Source of the DNA: Clostridia bacterium
Lineage (GTDB): Bacteria > Bacillota > Clostridia > Oscillospirales > Butyricicoccaceae
NCBI GenBank assembly: GCA_017552495.1
Contig: JAFZPW010000183.1
Coordinates: forward strand, 1-23,630
Direction: 5' to 3'
Length of the DNA: 23,630 bases
The translations under genes were made by a program, and so were the position numbers. Under the pieces are notes generated by a model. The model was not told the DNA's origin, did not search any database, and worked only from the letters and a program-made list of their open reading frames with translations. Below, in pieces: positions 22,990 through 23,630 of this stretch; position 1 is the first letter of the stretch; the number at the start of each line of letters is the position of its first letter.

Positions 22990-23264
22990 TTAAGATAAAC
23001 CGGATTTGAAATCGTCAAATTATTAGGCTGTTACCACCCGTTACTGGGTGATATTAAAATCCTACAAAAGCCTTAAAGCTAAAGGGTTTATCGCTGTTTA
23101 CCCACCTTATTTCTTTATACGATTTCACACAAGTTTGCTCTTGCTCCTGAACCTTATAAGGGCAAAAGCAAGGGAAGCCAAATCCGGTAACGAGCTATAA
23201 CAGAGTGTGGCAACCGGCATACCGTGATGTATATGCGATTACATCATGAAAAAGGAGAAGAGAA
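22990..23264 (+). promoter_or_regulatory. Long structured leader before the HAD gene
   Basis: About 275 nt of noncoding-looking AT-rich DNA with several stem-loops: CACCC/GGGTG (23035-23050), CTTGCT/AGCAAG (23140-23172) enclosing the palindrome CCTTATAAGG, CCGGT/ACCGG (23184-23217), and TGATGTA/TACATCA (23225-23246) just before the ribosome site. A 58-codon open frame (23027-23200, possible GTG at 23048) lacks a ribosome site. No match to a riboswitch class I can recall. Confidence 0.35.
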
Positions 23265-23630
23265 ATGAAATATCCTAAAATGATTCTATTTGATTACGGA
23301 CATACTCTTTTGTATGAACCCGGCTGGGATTCTGTTAGAGGAAATGCGGAACTTCTGAAATATGCTACAAAGAATCCAAATAATTACACTCTTGAGGATG
23401 TCAGAAAAGGTGCAGAACTAATTTTTGGAGAACATATCGAAAGCGTTCGTAAAATAGGCTATGACATTTCCGGTCAAGTTGGCGACAAAGTATTGTATGA
23501 GTATCTTGGGATTGAGTTTTCACTTACACCACTTGAAATGGAAACCGTTTTTTGGAATGGTGCGTCTATGGGTGCAATTATGCCGGACGCTGACAAAATG
23601 CTTGACTATATAAATAGAAACAGTATAAGA
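23265..23630 (+). CDS. HAD superfamily hydrolase (partial, cut by window end)
   Basis: The first 122 residues are visible and the frame is open to the window edge. The N-terminus MKYPKMILFDYGHTLLYEPG is HAD motif I, with the nucleophile D10 followed by TL. The helical stretch after it resembles the alpha-helical cap of subfamily I. The second aspartate of the usual DxD is glycine (D-Y-G-H-T), so the general acid typical of HAD phosphatases is missing, as in haloacid dehalogenases. The remaining motifs lie outside the window. The ATG at 23265 has AAGGAG 7-8 nt upstream. Composition is about 40% GC (24 of 60 in 23281-23340), with A/T-ending codons unlike its neighbours, which points to horizontal acquisition. 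Substrate unknown. Confidence 0.85.
   Translation, partial: MKYPKMILFDYGHTLLYEPGWDSVRGNAELLKYATKNPNNYTLEDVRKGAELIFGEHIESVRKIGYDISGQVGDKVLYEYLGIEFSLTPLEMETVFWNGASMGAIMPDADKMLDYINRNSIR

Noticed and set aside
23027..23200. 58-codon open frame in the HAD leader
   Set aside because: No ATG and no ribosome site; the overlapping frame is also open, so openness alone is weak evidence. Kept only as part of the leader description.
23171..23220. Possible cobalamin riboswitch (GGGAAGCC followed by CCGGT)
   Set aside because: Only the short GGGAA word fits; the conserved B12-box and GCCACTG core are absent.
1..23630. CRISPR array, tRNA, rRNA, transposase or prophage genes
   Set aside because: No repeat-spacer pattern, RNA gene signature or mobile-element protein was recognised on either strand.

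Overview
The window looks like a chromosomal segment of a GC-rich anaerobic Bacillota, most likely class Clostridia and plausibly Oscillospirales. The basis is: purine-rich Shine-Dalgarno sites (AGGAGG/GGAGG variants) before nearly every gene; GTG and TTG starts; classic rho-independent terminators; extended -10 promoters; and Bacillota-type families (PgcA-like mutase, short QueG, membrane-anchored HtrA, lipoprotein peptide-binding protein). GC is high through most of the window (37 of 60 bases in 9061-9120). It drops at the right end (24 of 60 in 23281-23340), where an AT-rich segment with another style begins. I see no rRNA, tRNA, CRISPR array or insertion sequence.

Layout: 1-342 is a gene-poor, hairpin-dense stretch with a 73-nt direct repeat (period 211) that appears to duplicate a gene tail plus its terminator. 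343-3130 (minus) is a two-gene unit: PgcA-type phosphosugar mutase, then an aldo/keto reductase with two C-terminal 4Fe-4S motifs. 3312-4448 (plus) is a membrane-anchored HtrA-like protease, convergent with a TVP38/TMEM64-type membrane protein (4627-5223, minus); they share a bidirectional terminator. 5455-11721 (plus) is a four-gene run from one extended -10 promoter: DUF2156 protein, UppP, FtsK/SpoIIIE translocase and YgiQ-type radical SAM protein. 11731-12651 (minus) is an EamA/DMT transporter. 12732-15586 (plus) is QueG-like epoxyqueuosine reductase, L-asparaginase and a metallo-beta-lactamase-fold hydrolase, closed by a strong terminator. 16099-22104 (plus) is a complete peptide ABC importer: lipoprotein, two permeases and one polypeptide carrying both ATPase domains. 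22155-22574 is a small unknown membrane protein, followed by two terminators. 22693-23264 holds no convincing gene but has a promoter and a structured leader before a HAD hydrolase cut by the window edge.

How the genes work together: 3312-9782 is rich in envelope functions (periplasm-side protease, VTT-domain membrane protein, DUF2156 aminoacyl-transferase-like protein, undecaprenyl-phosphate recycling, septal DNA pumping). The ABC operon would import oligopeptides as nitrogen and carbon source. The asparaginase next to it is in a separate transcription unit, so any link in amino-acid scavenging is only suggestive. I found no clear new multi-gene system. The most unusual items are the duplicated gene tail at the left end, the AT-rich leader region at the right end, an orphan promoter/terminator pair near 4.5 kb, and a terminator written inside the ygiQ coding sequence.
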